Shown: positions 45,188 to 53,195 of the stretch, in pieces | How positions within the stretch are numbered: position 1 is the stretch's first letter | Layout of the letters: each line of letters opens with the position of its first letter | Source: Candidatus Electrothrix communis | GTDB taxonomy: Bacteria; Desulfobacterota; Desulfobulbia; Desulfobulbales; Desulfobulbaceae | Assembly (NCBI GenBank): GCA_030644725.1 | Contig: CP130629.1 | Coordinates: forward strand, 3,487,501 to 3,551,500 | Reading direction: 5' to 3' | Length of the DNA: 64,000 bases | Position numbers and translations under genes: made by a program | Notes under the pieces: generated by a model | The model's database searches: none | What the model saw: the letters and a program-made list of their open reading frames with translations, nothing else | Told to the model about the DNA's origin: nothing

Positions 45188-46036
45188 TCAATTCGGTGCT
45201 TTCTGGATCTGTATGGACTGTGAATCAAACGTCTCTTTAAAAGCATTGAGGACAGCCTGATCCTTTGAACTATCATGAATCGCGAACACAACCTTTTCAA
45301 ATACCCCATTGAAGTGACTTGATTTCAGAGCATCGCGAAAGGCTTTAGCAACCGAGAAGGGATCATTACCAAACACTCCGCACCCCCAAGCACCCAGCAA
45401 AACCACTCTATGATGATGTGCCTTGGCTACACCAAGTATCATTTGCGCCCTTCGCCTCAAAGCCGATTCAAGAGTACGCATGCTCTCACCCTTCATTCGT
45501 GCTTGGCGGGCATTCGGTGCTGGGGCTGTAATAACCGATGCATAGAATGGCTCCTGCGGGGGATCAGTACTTCGTGTTCTGAACCAAACCACCTTCGGGC
45601 TATAGATAAGGTGGTCGGTGTATAGCGGTGAATTGTGCTGTCGGTTCGCTTCATAGTATTCCATTTGCTTGACGAGGCACGGATAGAGCGATGAACAGCG
45701 GGCCAGATCTTCTTCCTGAGCCTTTGCCCCATTGATGAAACCGCCACCGGGATTCCATGCTGAAGCAAAGTTCAACAAAACAGGATCTTCGGCTCCTTCC
45801 ACAAATAAACGCTTTGCTGCGACCTGGGTTGTTTCCTCGGTAGCCTCGACAATCGTTTTGTACCTTTCGCATGAATGGGAATGGAGAAGGGAATCGAAAT
45901 CGTTGGGACGGTAGGTTTTTGAATTGTCGGCGCAAAATTTGAAATCACCTGACAAATCGAGCCATTTTCCAGAAACCTCAAAGCCGCCTGATTTGAGGAT
46001 TTCAAGTACTTGTTGAGCCTTGTTCTTTAGGGACAT
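45188..46036 (-). CDS. Bacterial-type poly(ADP-ribose) glycohydrolase (TIGR02452 family)
   Basis: At 282 residues, it has the microbial PARG catalytic signature GGG-x-QEE: NPGGGFINGAKAQEED (GGG 97-99, QEE 107-109). It also has SLYPCL, LIYSPKVVWFRT and VVLLGAWGCGVFGND of the macrodomain fold. It removes ADP-ribose chains or related modifications. With a CHAT-protease gene immediately upstream and an AAA/nuclease gene downstream, it may form part of a defence neighbourhood, although this is inference. The ATG has a weak Shine-Dalgarno. Confidence 0.9.
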   Translation of the reverse strand: MSLKNKAQQVLEILKSGGFEVSGKWLDLSGDFKFCADNSKTYRPNDFDSLLHSHSCERYKTIVEATEETTQVAAKRLFVEGAEDPVLLNFASAWNPGGGFINGAKAQEEDLARCSSLYPCLVKQMEYYEANRQHNSPLYTDHLIYSPKVVWFRTRSTDPPQEPFYASVITAPAPNARQARMKGESMRTLESALRRRAQMILGVAKAHHHRVVLLGAWGCGVFGNDPFSVAKAFRDALKSSHFNGVFEKVVFAIHDSSKDQAVLNAFKETFDSQSIQIQKAPN

Positions 46037-46068
46037 TGCTGTTTTGATCTGGAATTTTTATTATAAAA

Positions 46069-47199
46069 TTAACTAGTTAAGGAAATCGAGCTCTGTCCCT
46101 TAATACCAACTGGTTCTGTGCTGTTTTTCGTTTCAGGTCTATCTTCATTTTGAGGTTTAACAATAATTAGCTCATTAGGGTCAAGACCGGCTTTAATAAA
46201 CAATTCTGGTGTATTCTCTTCATCAATTCCTTCCATCATGAGTAGAGCTTTCGCTTGATTGAAAGCTTTTTGAACTGATAGACCAAAACCAATCGATGAA
46301 TAAAATTGAGAGGAAAAAACTCTAGCTGCTTCATCACCAATACTTGTGTTCATTCCGATGGCTGCTTCTACGTGCTCGATTACAGCTTCAGCCTGATTGG
46401 CAGAATAACAGGTATTGAAGAATACAAGACGTATGCCATCAGCTGAAGCCATCATAGTTTGGACAATTGCTTCTTTGCTTACTAATTTGGTTTTACCTTG
46501 AGAGTCTTGGAATACGATTTCATCTGTATCAGAACCATGCCCACTGAAATGAACTATAGCTGGCGTAAACTCATTTAATGCTTGCAGTACATCTATGGGG
46601 CGCACTGCCCAACAAGATTCAAATTTCACAGAATCTCTGTGCTTTGCCTTTTTTATAATTTCTGTAATCGAACGTGCTTCTTCATCCAAACGGAGCTGTT
46701 GATGATCCAACGGATTTGCTGCTAAAAACAGAACAATTATATTTTCTGGAAGGCTTTTGAGGTTTGCGATTTCAATTTGTGTTTGATCGTGCAGCTTACC
46801 ATGTCTGTTAAGAGTAGAGTTTATACTTCTCAATCTTGCTTGTTGTTCACTTGCAAGTTTCTCTTCCTCTCGCTTTTTCTTTTTGAATTCCTTTTCTTCT
46901 TCCCGAGTAACCTTTTTTTCTTCGTTTCCAATTTCCTTATATCTGGTGGCTATTTTTTGTTCAAAATTGGCAATTTTATTTTCAATATTAGCTGAAGCTT
47001 TCTGGTGTCTTTCTATCTCACGATGTTTAGATTTTATTGTGCTTTCAGTTTTAGTTCTGCTAATTTCATCTGAGGCTCTCTGGATTTTTCCTGATAAATC
47101 AGCAAGTTTTTTCTGCTCTCGTGCTTTTTCATTTTGTAACTTAGCAATATCTCCTCTCTTGCGTTGAACATTCTTTCTATAGGTATCAAGTAAAGACAA
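46069..47199 (-). CDS. Coiled-coil CHAT-domain (caspase-like) protease
   Basis: An N-terminal coiled coil (residues about 1-145, LLDTYRKNVQRKRGDIAKLQ) precedes a CHAT domain. The catalytic pair is His in IVHFSGHG (about 221) and Cys in FFNTCYSA (about 264). TTG at 47199 is preferred as start because AAGGAG lies 6 nt before it; the ATG 6 nt upstream touches the Shine-Dalgarno. CHAT proteases act in bacterial programmed-death and defence systems. The gene lies 33 bp upstream of the PARG gene on the same strand. Target unknown. Confidence 0.88.
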   Translation of the reverse strand: MSLLDTYRKNVQRKRGDIAKLQNEKAREQKKLADLSGKIQRASDEISRTKTESTIKSKHREIERHQKASANIENKIANFEQKIATRYKEIGNEEKKVTREEEKEFKKKKREEEKLASEQQARLRSINSTLNRHGKLHDQTQIEIANLKSLPENIIVLFLAANPLDHQQLRLDEEARSITEIIKKAKHRDSVKFESCWAVRPIDVLQALNEFTPAIVHFSGHGSDTDEIVFQDSQGKTKLVSKEAIVQTMMASADGIRLVFFNTCYSANQAEAVIEHVEAAIGMNTSIGDEAARVFSSQFYSSIGFGLSVQKAFNQAKALLMMEGIDEENTPELFIKAGLDPNELIIVKPQNEDRPETKNSTEPVGIKGQSSISLTS

Positions 47200-47381
47200 T
47201 TTCATCTCCTTAAAATATGTTTTTTTAAACACAGAACGTTGAGCTCACAGGCCGCCTGATTGGGACCAATGAACCTGGATTAAAGTTGAAGTTTTTGAGT
47301 GCCGATAAAGCTGAAAAACCCGCGACCTCAGGTGGTCCTAGTGGAGCGTTTGGTTCGGTTAATGTATTATAATACAGAGAG

Positions 47382-47646
47382 TTAGTCTCCTATATTAACG
47401 ATGCTTCTACAATTTGGAAACCTTCTGCAACCCCAAAATCTCTTTCCCTTAAATTTACCTTTTTTGGCTAATCGAATCACCATTTCTGCACCACATTTTG
47501 GGCAAATTTTCTCTGCTACAGTACTGGTGTCCGCAATATTTGATTTATTGTCACTATGTTTAGGTTTGATTGTGTGAAGGGGATCTGATGTTTCTTTTAC
47601 GGGGAGGTCTTCTCTTATTGTCTTTTGGATCCTCACCTTATTATAA
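47382..47646 (-). pseudogene. Topoisomerase-type zinc-ribbon protein, 5' truncated by the IS
   Basis: The last 45 residues are a good topoisomerase C4 zinc ribbon (ICPKCGAEMVIRLAKKGKFK, FWGCRRFPNCRSIV). Such ribbons often end nuclease or restriction-like proteins. The frame upstream of 47646 is IS sequence, so the N-terminal domain has been cut off by the insertion. Confidence 0.7.
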
Positions 47647-47764
47647 TGGACCCATCTTTTAGGACAGCTATTTAAGGTAGATTTTTTTCTAAAAAGGGTG
47701 AATGTATTTTGATCGCTCGGCAACGAGTTTAAAATCCATACAGCCACTACCGGAGAGCATAAGC

Positions 47765-48043
47765 ATGTCACAAAAAAGAAGAGTCCACTCAGCTGCCTTC
47801 AAAGGAAAAGTTGCACTCGAAGCATTGAAAGAGTTGAAGCCAATTAATGCGTTGGCGTCCCAGTATGAGATTCAACCAAACCAGATAAGCCTCTGGAAAA
47901 AGCAGTTAAAAGAAGGTGTTCCCGAAATATTCAGTAGAAAACGTAGTAAGGAAAAAGAGGACTCCCGTAAGGTTGAAAATCGTTTATATGAAGAGGTCGG
48001 GCGCCTGAAAATGGAGTTGGACTGGCTTAAAAAAAAAGTCTGA
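47765..48043 (+). CDS. IS3-family transposase OrfA
   Basis: This 92-residue helix-turn-helix protein starts MSQKRRVHSAAFKGKVALEA, continues QYEIQPNQISLWKKQLKEGV and ends in a coiled coil (YEEVGRLKMELDWLKKKV). It ends at an A9 run, where IS3 elements usually shift frame into OrfB; here OrfB is in the +1 relative frame. Full length for this role. Confidence 0.9.
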   Translation: MSQKRRVHSAAFKGKVALEALKELKPINALASQYEIQPNQISLWKKQLKEGVPEIFSRKRSKEKEDSRKVENRLYEEVGRLKMELDWLKKKV

Positions 48044-48046
48044 GTC

Positions 48047-48868
48047 ATGTTCAGATCCACTTGATTTAATTGATCCTAAGCACAAGTCGATCAGCATCCA
48101 GAGGCAATGTGACCTGCTCGGCATCAGTCGATCCCGCTATTACTATAAGCCTGCGGTCGAGAGTGAATTGAACCTCAAATTGATGCGAATTATTGATGAG
48201 ATCTACACCAACTTCCCTTTTACGGAAGCAGACGAATGGTCATCGAACTGGAGCGGCGTTCTTTTCATGTAAACAGAAAACGGGTTCAAAGGTTGATGCG
48301 CCTTATGAGGATTGAGGCGATTTATCCGAAACCGAAGCTAAGCCAAAGGAATAGCGAACATAAGGTTTATCCGTACCTTTTGAGGAACATCTTGATTGAT
48401 CATCCCAATCAGGTTTGGAGTACTGATATCACATATATTCCGATGCAGGACGGTTTCATGTACCTGACGGCAGTTATTGATTGGTACAGCCGATACATTC
48501 TCAGCTGGCGCATATCCAATACGCTCGATAACGATTTTTGCATTGAGGCCCTTGATGAGGCATTAAGTCAGGGATTACCCGATATTTTTAATACCGATCA
48601 GGGGGTACAGTTCACAAGCAAAAAATTCACAAAACGTCTGACAGATGTTGATGTAAAAATCAGCATGGACGGCAAGGGTCGGGCACTGGATAATATTTTT
48701 GTCGAGCGTTTTTGGCGTACAGTAAAATATGAAAACATCTACCTGAAGGACTATCGAAACGGCAAGGAGTTATACCACGGTCTGGAGGAATATTTTTCAT
48801 TTTACAATACCCAACGCCCCCATCAGTCTTTGGGGTACAGAGTCCCTGAATATATTCATTATTGCTAA
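48047..48868 (+). pseudogene. IS3-family transposase OrfB, one frameshift
   Basis: The DDE core is present: VWSTDITYIPM, NTDQGVQFTS and IFVERFWRTVKYE, with HRPHQSLGY-like end (QRPHQSLGY). The first part (SESCSDPLDLID ... LGISRSRYYYKPAVE) is in a different frame from the second (48236-48868). The break falls at a T4 run (48218-48221) inside FPFYGSRRMVIEL, where one base is missing. The enzyme is therefore probably inactive unless the base is a sequence error. Confidence 0.85.
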
Positions 48869-48940
48869 TGCGACACACTCAAGCAGATACAGGGGGGAAA
48901 TCATCAGATAAGAGAGGTCATTGTCAGTTCGAAATCTATC

Positions 48941-49678
48941 TTAAATTATGCCAATTTTTGTGTTGACTGTGGGGTCCACTTTATTTGGCACATTCCAAGT
49001 TAAGCACTCAACTAAAAAGCTTGGAGCTTCTTTAGCACTTTTTATTCCGTTGTCAGACATTTCGTTTGACAATGTTTTCAGGATACGAACAGCCCTTTTA
49101 TAACGTTTACTTGTGTTAGAATTCTTGTGTACTCCATTATTGTAATGTTGCTCTGGCCAGTTCCTTACCATTGGTGGATTATAATCGTCAGGAATCATTT
49201 CAACACCTGACAGGTAATCATATGCTGAAGTATATCTTCTATGTTCGAAAAAGGCCGCAACATCAGCTTCAACACGATAGCTATTTTCCTTAATATCAAA
49301 TGATTTTTTCCCTCTTTTGACTGAGGCTCTACCGAATCTAGCCACCAAGGCTTCTTCTATTTCGTTTTTGAATGTTGCGTATGTATAAACAGCATCTTTC
49401 GACCGCTTTTCAATTACTGCCTTAACATTATCATCTGGGTAATCAGGAAAATACGTGTCATAACAAACTATGCCAATATCAACATCACTATCTTTTCTGA
49501 CATTTACCCTGTTTCGATAAGAACCTTGAGTAAAAACTTTAATGTTTCTGCTTTGAAGTTTTGGGCTTGAAGCAATTGCTTGACGTACTTGACTTTCGGC
49601 ATTCTCTGCTCTTTGCTGTTCAGTGGCAGATGGACCATTCGACCAAGCAGAAAATGTTTTTTCCCAATCTCTACTCAT
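48941..49678 (-). CDS. DNA polymerase beta-type nucleotidyltransferase, 3' truncated by the IS
   Basis: At about 245 residues, it has the nucleotidyltransferase signature GSYRNRVNVRKDSDVDIGIV (G-S ... D-x-D) and a third acidic residue in RVEADVAAFFE. This fits CD-NTase-like enzymes but also other pol-beta families, and no cyclic-nucleotide effector gene is adjacent. From 48978 the frame reads IS DNA (KVDPTVNTKIGII), so the C-terminus is lost. The ATG at 49678 has GGAG 8 nt upstream. It lies directly after attC-like site B and was probably a cassette gene. Confidence 0.8.
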   Translation of the reverse strand: MSRDWEKTFSAWSNGPSATEQQRAENAESQVRQAIASSPKLQSRNIKVFTQGSYRNRVNVRKDSDVDIGIVCYDTYFPDYPDDNVKAVIEKRSKDAVYTYATFKNEIEEALVARFGRASVKRGKKSFDIKENSYRVEADVAAFFEHRRYTSAYDYLSGVEMIPDDYNPPMVRNWPEQHYNNGVHKNSNTSKRYKRAVRILKTLSNEMSDNGIKSAKEAPSFLVECLTWNVPNKVDPTVNTKIGII

Positions 49679-49732
49679 ATGTATTGCTCCACTCTTCAAC
49701 TATTATTATCTACCTTGAAATATCGGTTTAAT

Positions 49733-49805
49733 CGCTAACGTTTAAGGTGAGGGGCGCGGAGCCACGCTTTTTGGCGGAGCGTCCCTCTCGACCGCAATGT
49801 TATGC
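49733..49805 (-). other. attC-like recombination site B
   Basis: On the minus strand, GCATAAC follows the stop codon of the cassette gene immediately, and the site ends GTTAGCG (49733-49739). Between them lies an imperfect palindrome built on GAGGGACGC and GCGCCCCTC. The first box pairs perfectly with GTTATGC at 50639-50645 at the other end of the cassette, as a circular cassette would require. Confidence 0.75.
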
Positions 49806-50623
49806 CTATATTACGTGAGAACATTCAATCTCGTTTGGCATTTCATTGGATACTGCCTCGTTTACGAAATTGAAATTTATCGTCCAATGCCCTCCGCCCT
49901 TTGGTTCCGTAATTATGTAATTGTGTGAACCAACAGCCATCAGGTAATCAGAATGCTGTCGACGGAAATACTTGTATGCCGAAACCACATGCTGTTCTGT
50001 TGACTCTTCAGCGAAGTTGTCATCGTCATATTCGGTAAAAGCATCATAGTGTTCCTGCGGACTAAATAAGCCAGAATGGGTATAGCGCTGCCTTTCGATG
50101 TATTCCTCACATCCGCACACACATCAATTAGTAACTGATCGTTGGTCCATTGTGACTCGCCATGACGATTGTAGTTCTGATCAAGAAGAACGATGGCCGG
50201 GAACAGATGACCACCACAGCAATTGCATCTTGGAAACGCCAGATCAAGAACATCAATGACTTCAAAATTTTCTTGATCTAATAGAGCTATTTTGTAGCTT
50301 GGGCCTGTGCCCATAAAAGGCTCATAGTCACCAAATTTCTTGAAATTGATGTTCGTCGTTACATCAAACCTTGCTGGTCGTGAACTAAACATTCCAGAAA
50401 AATCGGCATGCTCGCCCATATCGCCCGCTACAGTTAGATAAAACTCCTTTCCATGCCGCTCATAAAACCGAAGCTCAGCCATGAGGCCAAAGTAGCTTGG
50501 GGTATCTAGCTGCCTTCGATAGGTTTTTTCCATCCACTCATAGGCAACAGAAAATCCCTTCGTCCGATCATTGGCTGTGCAAAAGAGGATTCTTCGAATT
50601 TTGTTGTAGATTTCCGCGCTCAT
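49806..50623 (-). CDS. Cassette-encoded hypothetical protein, one frameshift
   Basis: The N-terminal frame starts MSAEIYNKIRRILFCTANDR and runs to DQLLIDVC. The C-terminal frame continues CGCEEYIERQRYTHSGLFSP to NEIECSHVI. They join at a GTGTGTG run near 50105-50112, where one repeat slip would restore a single protein of about 272 residues. No known domain is recognised. Two Cys-rich spots (FPRCNCCGGHLF, CGCEEY) could bind metal. It fills a cassette of about 0.9 kb bounded by GTTATGC and site B. Confidence 0.7.
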
Positions 50624-50638
50624 AACGATTTCCCTGAT

Positions 50639-50851
50639 GCATAACGGGCGCTGTTGAGCCGCGAGACTCGCAGGCACAGAAGAGAAAGTGCTGTTTTTTC
50701 TTTTCCGTGCCGAGAATCGCAGTCGGTTCCAACGTGTTGGATAGGTGGAGCGCGTAGCGCGTAACCTGTTCAACTCGTTGGAGGAACTCGACAGCGCCCG
50801 ATAGGATGGACCGCTGAAAGTGAGCTTGCGAGCGGAGCGGTCCATCCTATC
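50639..50851. other. Cluster of attC-like palindromes
   Basis: Three palindromes follow one another. The first, 50639 to about 50735, has CGGCACGGAAAAGAAA-type and GGCACAGAAGAGAAA arms and ends with the GTTATGC box. The second, 50729-50781, has CCAAC and GTTGG ends around an AGGT...ACCT stem with GCGC TA GCGC. The third has perfect 16-bp arms, GATAGGATGGACCGCT at 50800-50815 and its complement at 50836-50851. The first two fit attC geometry; the third is a simple hairpin. They may be attC sites of lost cassettes. Confidence 0.5.
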
Positions 50852-51027
50852 AGTGTTAATAAGCGGAAAACTTTCCATGCTATTGACAGTAATAGATTCC
50901 ACGAATTTCCACTTATTACGATATTGAAGTGAAAAACAGGAAAACTTTTCCACTTATCACTTTTCGCCTCCATTTTTCCTCTTATCACGCTATACAGCAG
51001 CTAACATGGAACCCGGGACGAGTAACC

Positions 51028-51179
51028 AAAATTTGGCTACCAGCTTAAGCCGGGACAAAAGTTCGGGTTCTGAAGTCTCCGAATTCGGCAAAAGCCCCCG
51101 CTATGAACAGTTTGCGACGGTTTACGCAATTGCCTGATTTTGCAAGCTGTCCCGCCTTAAGTTGGTAGCCCAAAATTTT
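51028..51179. mobile_element. MITE-like element of about 150 bp
   Basis: GGCTACCAGCTTAAGCCGGG near 51035-51054 is mirrored by CCGCCTTAAGTTGGTAGCC near 51152-51170, within arms of about 30 bp that extend to AAAATTT words on both sides. No ORF lies inside. It directly precedes the 21-bp minisatellite. Confidence 0.65.
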
Positions 51180-51200
51180 AAGAGCATCGTTTCTCCCGTA

Positions 51201-51794
51201 TCAGAACCTTCCACTCAGCAACACCCGGTTGCTGATAACTAAAAGCTCTTTGACAGGAGTAAATAGTCTTCTTTTGATAGCTACCAACCTTCTGCCATGA
51301 ACAAACAACCCCTTGTTGATTGCCAACAACCTTCTGTTGATAGCAAACGTTCCTTCGTTGCTTAACAACGACCTTCTGTTGATAGCAAACAACTCTCTGT
51401 TTGTTACCAACAACCTTCTCTTGTTAACTAACGCTCCTTCGTTGATTACCAAAAACCTTTTGTTTATAACAAACAACCTTCTGTCAGGAGCAAACACTCC
51501 TTCGTTGATTATCAAACACCTTCTGTTGATAACAAACGTTCCTTCGTTGATTAACAAGAACCTTTTGTTTATAACAAACAACCTTCTCTTGATAATAAAC
51601 AACCTTTTGTTAGCAACAAACAACTCCTTGTTTGTTACCAACAACCTTCTGTTGATAGCAAACGTTCCTTCGCTGTTTAACAAAACTCCTTCATTGATTA
51701 ACAACAATCTTTTGTCTGCGAACAAAAAGCATCGCTTTTCTGAAGAGTTGTAAACAAACCCTATCAAATATCTCTGCAACAAAACTCCAAACAA
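51201..51794 (-). CDS. Possible heptapeptide-repeat protein from the minisatellite
   Basis: The minus frame gives 197 residues built of 7-residue units such as NKRLFVI, NKRFLLI and NEGTFVI. The plus frame (51313-51753) is also open with units such as LLLIANV. No known fold is recognised and no good Shine-Dalgarno is seen before the TTG at 51794. Both frames may be by-products of a 21-bp repeat. The minus frame covers the whole array and is the better candidate. Confidence 0.35.
   Translation of the reverse strand: MFGVLLQRYLIGFVYNSSEKRCFLFADKRLLLINEGVLLNSEGTFAINRRLLVTNKELFVANKRLFIIKRRLFVINKRFLLINEGTFVINRRCLIINEGVFAPDRRLFVINKRFLVINEGALVNKRRLLVTNRELFAINRRSLLSNEGTFAINRRLLAINKGLFVHGRRLVAIKRRLFTPVKELLVISNRVLLSGRF
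51220..51744. repeat. 21-bp minisatellite, about 25 degenerate copies
   Basis: Units of exactly 21 bp follow without gaps; typical ones are AACAACCTTCTGTTGATAGCA, written here as AACAACCTTCTGTTGATAGC plus A, and AACGTTCCTTCGTTGATTAAC (AACGTTCCTTCGTTGATTAA plus C). Strict phase is kept from 51220 on, and weaker units continue on both sides. The period is a multiple of three, so both strands are open over most of it. Confidence 0.93.
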
Positions 51795-52039
51795 GAGGAC
51801 AAACTCCCTGAAGCGAGAGTAAAAACTCTTTACCTATCGCATGTCTTTAGAAAATTCAAGAAATGAATCACAGCGATCCACCTTATCCCCCAACAAAAAA
51901 TCTCCGCCAAAATTCATGCAGAAATCCTTCGCAAAAAAACAAGATACAGTTTATGAACAAACAGTAACGAGAAACAGATCTTCCTGCCGCTTGGTTCATA
52001 CATATAATAATAGTCAGCCACCTATTACTACAAAACTTT

Positions 52040-52312
52040 TTATCCCTTTTGAATAGTTCGTTTAAGCTTCTCGTATTCTTTCTTTAAATAATCCTCATGC
52101 CTTCCTGGGCTTAAACACGCTTCATATATAGATGCAGCCACATCATATTTTTTATTTTCTGCGGCTAATTCTGCCATAGATGTAATTCTTCTCCATTCAC
52201 GAGTCCCCATTAATGCTGCAATTTCAGGAAATTTTTCGACCTGTGCGGTTAGATTAATTTTCACTACCCTCACGCGTGACATGCGATTAATATTATAGAA
52301 GGATAGACTCAT
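52040..52312 (-). CDS. Hypothetical protein
   Basis: The 90-residue product is not recognised. It has an unusual mid part (KFPEIAALMGTREWRRITSM) and a helical end (HEDYLKKEYEKLKRTIQKG) that could be a TPR-like fragment. It is divergent from the transposase unit starting at 52334. Coding status is uncertain. Confidence 0.4.
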   Translation of the reverse strand: MSLSFYNINRMSRVRVVKINLTAQVEKFPEIAALMGTREWRRITSMAELAAENKKYDVAASIYEACLSPGRHEDYLKKEYEKLKRTIQKG

Positions 52313-52333
52313 ATTTCATGTGGAGGGATCAGA

Positions 52334-52564
52334 ATGACTGGGTATAAAGTCAAAGTAAGCGTTGAACTTGTAGAGTGTAACGAATCTATTAGCGATAGCC
52401 CGACGAAGCAGCAAGATGGCAGTTTCAATATGGTTATCAGTGAGAAAGATGCTGTAAGTATAGACAAGTGCGAAAAAACCATTTTACAAACCGCATATCC
52501 GACAATACGGTCTGCTTTATCCGAGCACCTTACCGGGGTGTCTCAAAAAAAGCTGGTGAGATGA
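52334..52564 (+). CDS. Small ORF preceding the transposase gene
   Basis: The 76-residue product starts TGYKVKVSVELVECNESISD and has a conserved-looking segment (SIDKCEKTILQTAYPTIRSA). GGAGG lies 7 nt upstream. The stop overlaps the next ATG (ATGA), so it is coupled to the transposase N-terminal frame and may be its first part. Function unknown. Confidence 0.6.
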   Translation: MTGYKVKVSVELVECNESISDSPTKQQDGSFNMVISEKDAVSIDKCEKTILQTAYPTIRSALSEHLTGVSQKKLVR

Positions 52565-52892
52565 GTGAAGCCGGAGAACAAGTAATTCAAAATAGTTGTC
52601 CATATAAAGTTGATGGGGAAGCCGGACGATTTGCATTCTTTACTCATAGTATCCTGAAGGGTGCCGACGTGCGATACAACACCGGTCAAGATGTTTTTTC
52701 GTGCCTGCATGGGAAAGAGTATTACCGAACCACAGGTTTCAAAGAAATAGCTTTGATTTACGGTGATACGGAAGAATCATACAGAAAAACAACACGATTA
52801 ATCAATCGCATCCGGTACCAGGAAAAAGACGGCACCCCATCCCGTACACTTCATGAAGCTACAGAGCGGGAAGGAACTGCCCTGCTTGAGCA
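52561..52892 (+). pseudogene. DDE-type transposase, N-terminal half, interrupted
   Basis: The frame starts MSEAGEQVIQNSCPYKVDGE and carries GFKEIALIYGDTEESYRKTT before running at 52892 into attC-like site C and then foreign DNA. The C-terminal half reappears at 55346-56282. The family could not be fixed; the layout resembles ISKra4 or ISLre2 groups. The split shows nested insertion. Confidence 0.7.
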
Positions 52893-52954
52893 TATAACGA
52901 ATAAGGTTAGATTGTGCGAGCGCAGCGAGCCACAATCTGAACCGTTTGTTGGAC
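52892..52954 (+). other. attC-like recombination site C
   Basis: The site runs from ATATAAC (52892-52898) through GGTTAGATTGTG ... CACAATCTGAACC to GTTTGTTGGAC, with the final GTTGGAC matching the GTTRRRY box. 52895-52948 is identical over 54 bp to the inverse of site A at 36209-36262. It sits between the interrupted transposase and the IS91-family element. Confidence 0.7.
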
Positions 52955-53195
52955 AAGCCCGGCATTATATAGAAAACATCTTTTTTGGCTGAAGGCTGCC
53001 TAGTCAGACAGATGGACCGGAAGGCTGTTTTGGAACCGAGAATTTGATCTTTGAAATTGATTTTCCCTATGCATAAAGCTGTAGTCGGTGAAAAATAGTA
53101 TTTTTTAAGTACAGGTATCCAGCGCCGGTTGAACCGGTTTTTTCGAAAGCTGGCGATGTCGCTTCAGGGTTACATAACCATGCACACCTCCATTT

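Larger units (their letters stand above)
47647..48978. mobile_element. IS3-family insertion sequence
   Basis: The element is bounded by TGGACCC (47647-47653) and its inverse GGGTCCA (48972-48978), with further inverted similarity (TTTAAGGTAGATTT at 47671 versus the complement of AAATCTATCTTAAA at 48932). Length is about 1.33 kb. It contains orfA and a frameshifted orfB on the plus strand. No clear target-site duplication was seen. It separates a zinc-ribbon gene from a nucleotidyltransferase gene and truncates both. Confidence 0.8.

Noticed and set aside
48941-49678. Complete CBASS operon around the nucleotidyltransferase
   Set aside because: No effector with a CARF, SAVED, Cap-type nuclease or transmembrane module is adjacent; the gene itself is truncated by the IS.
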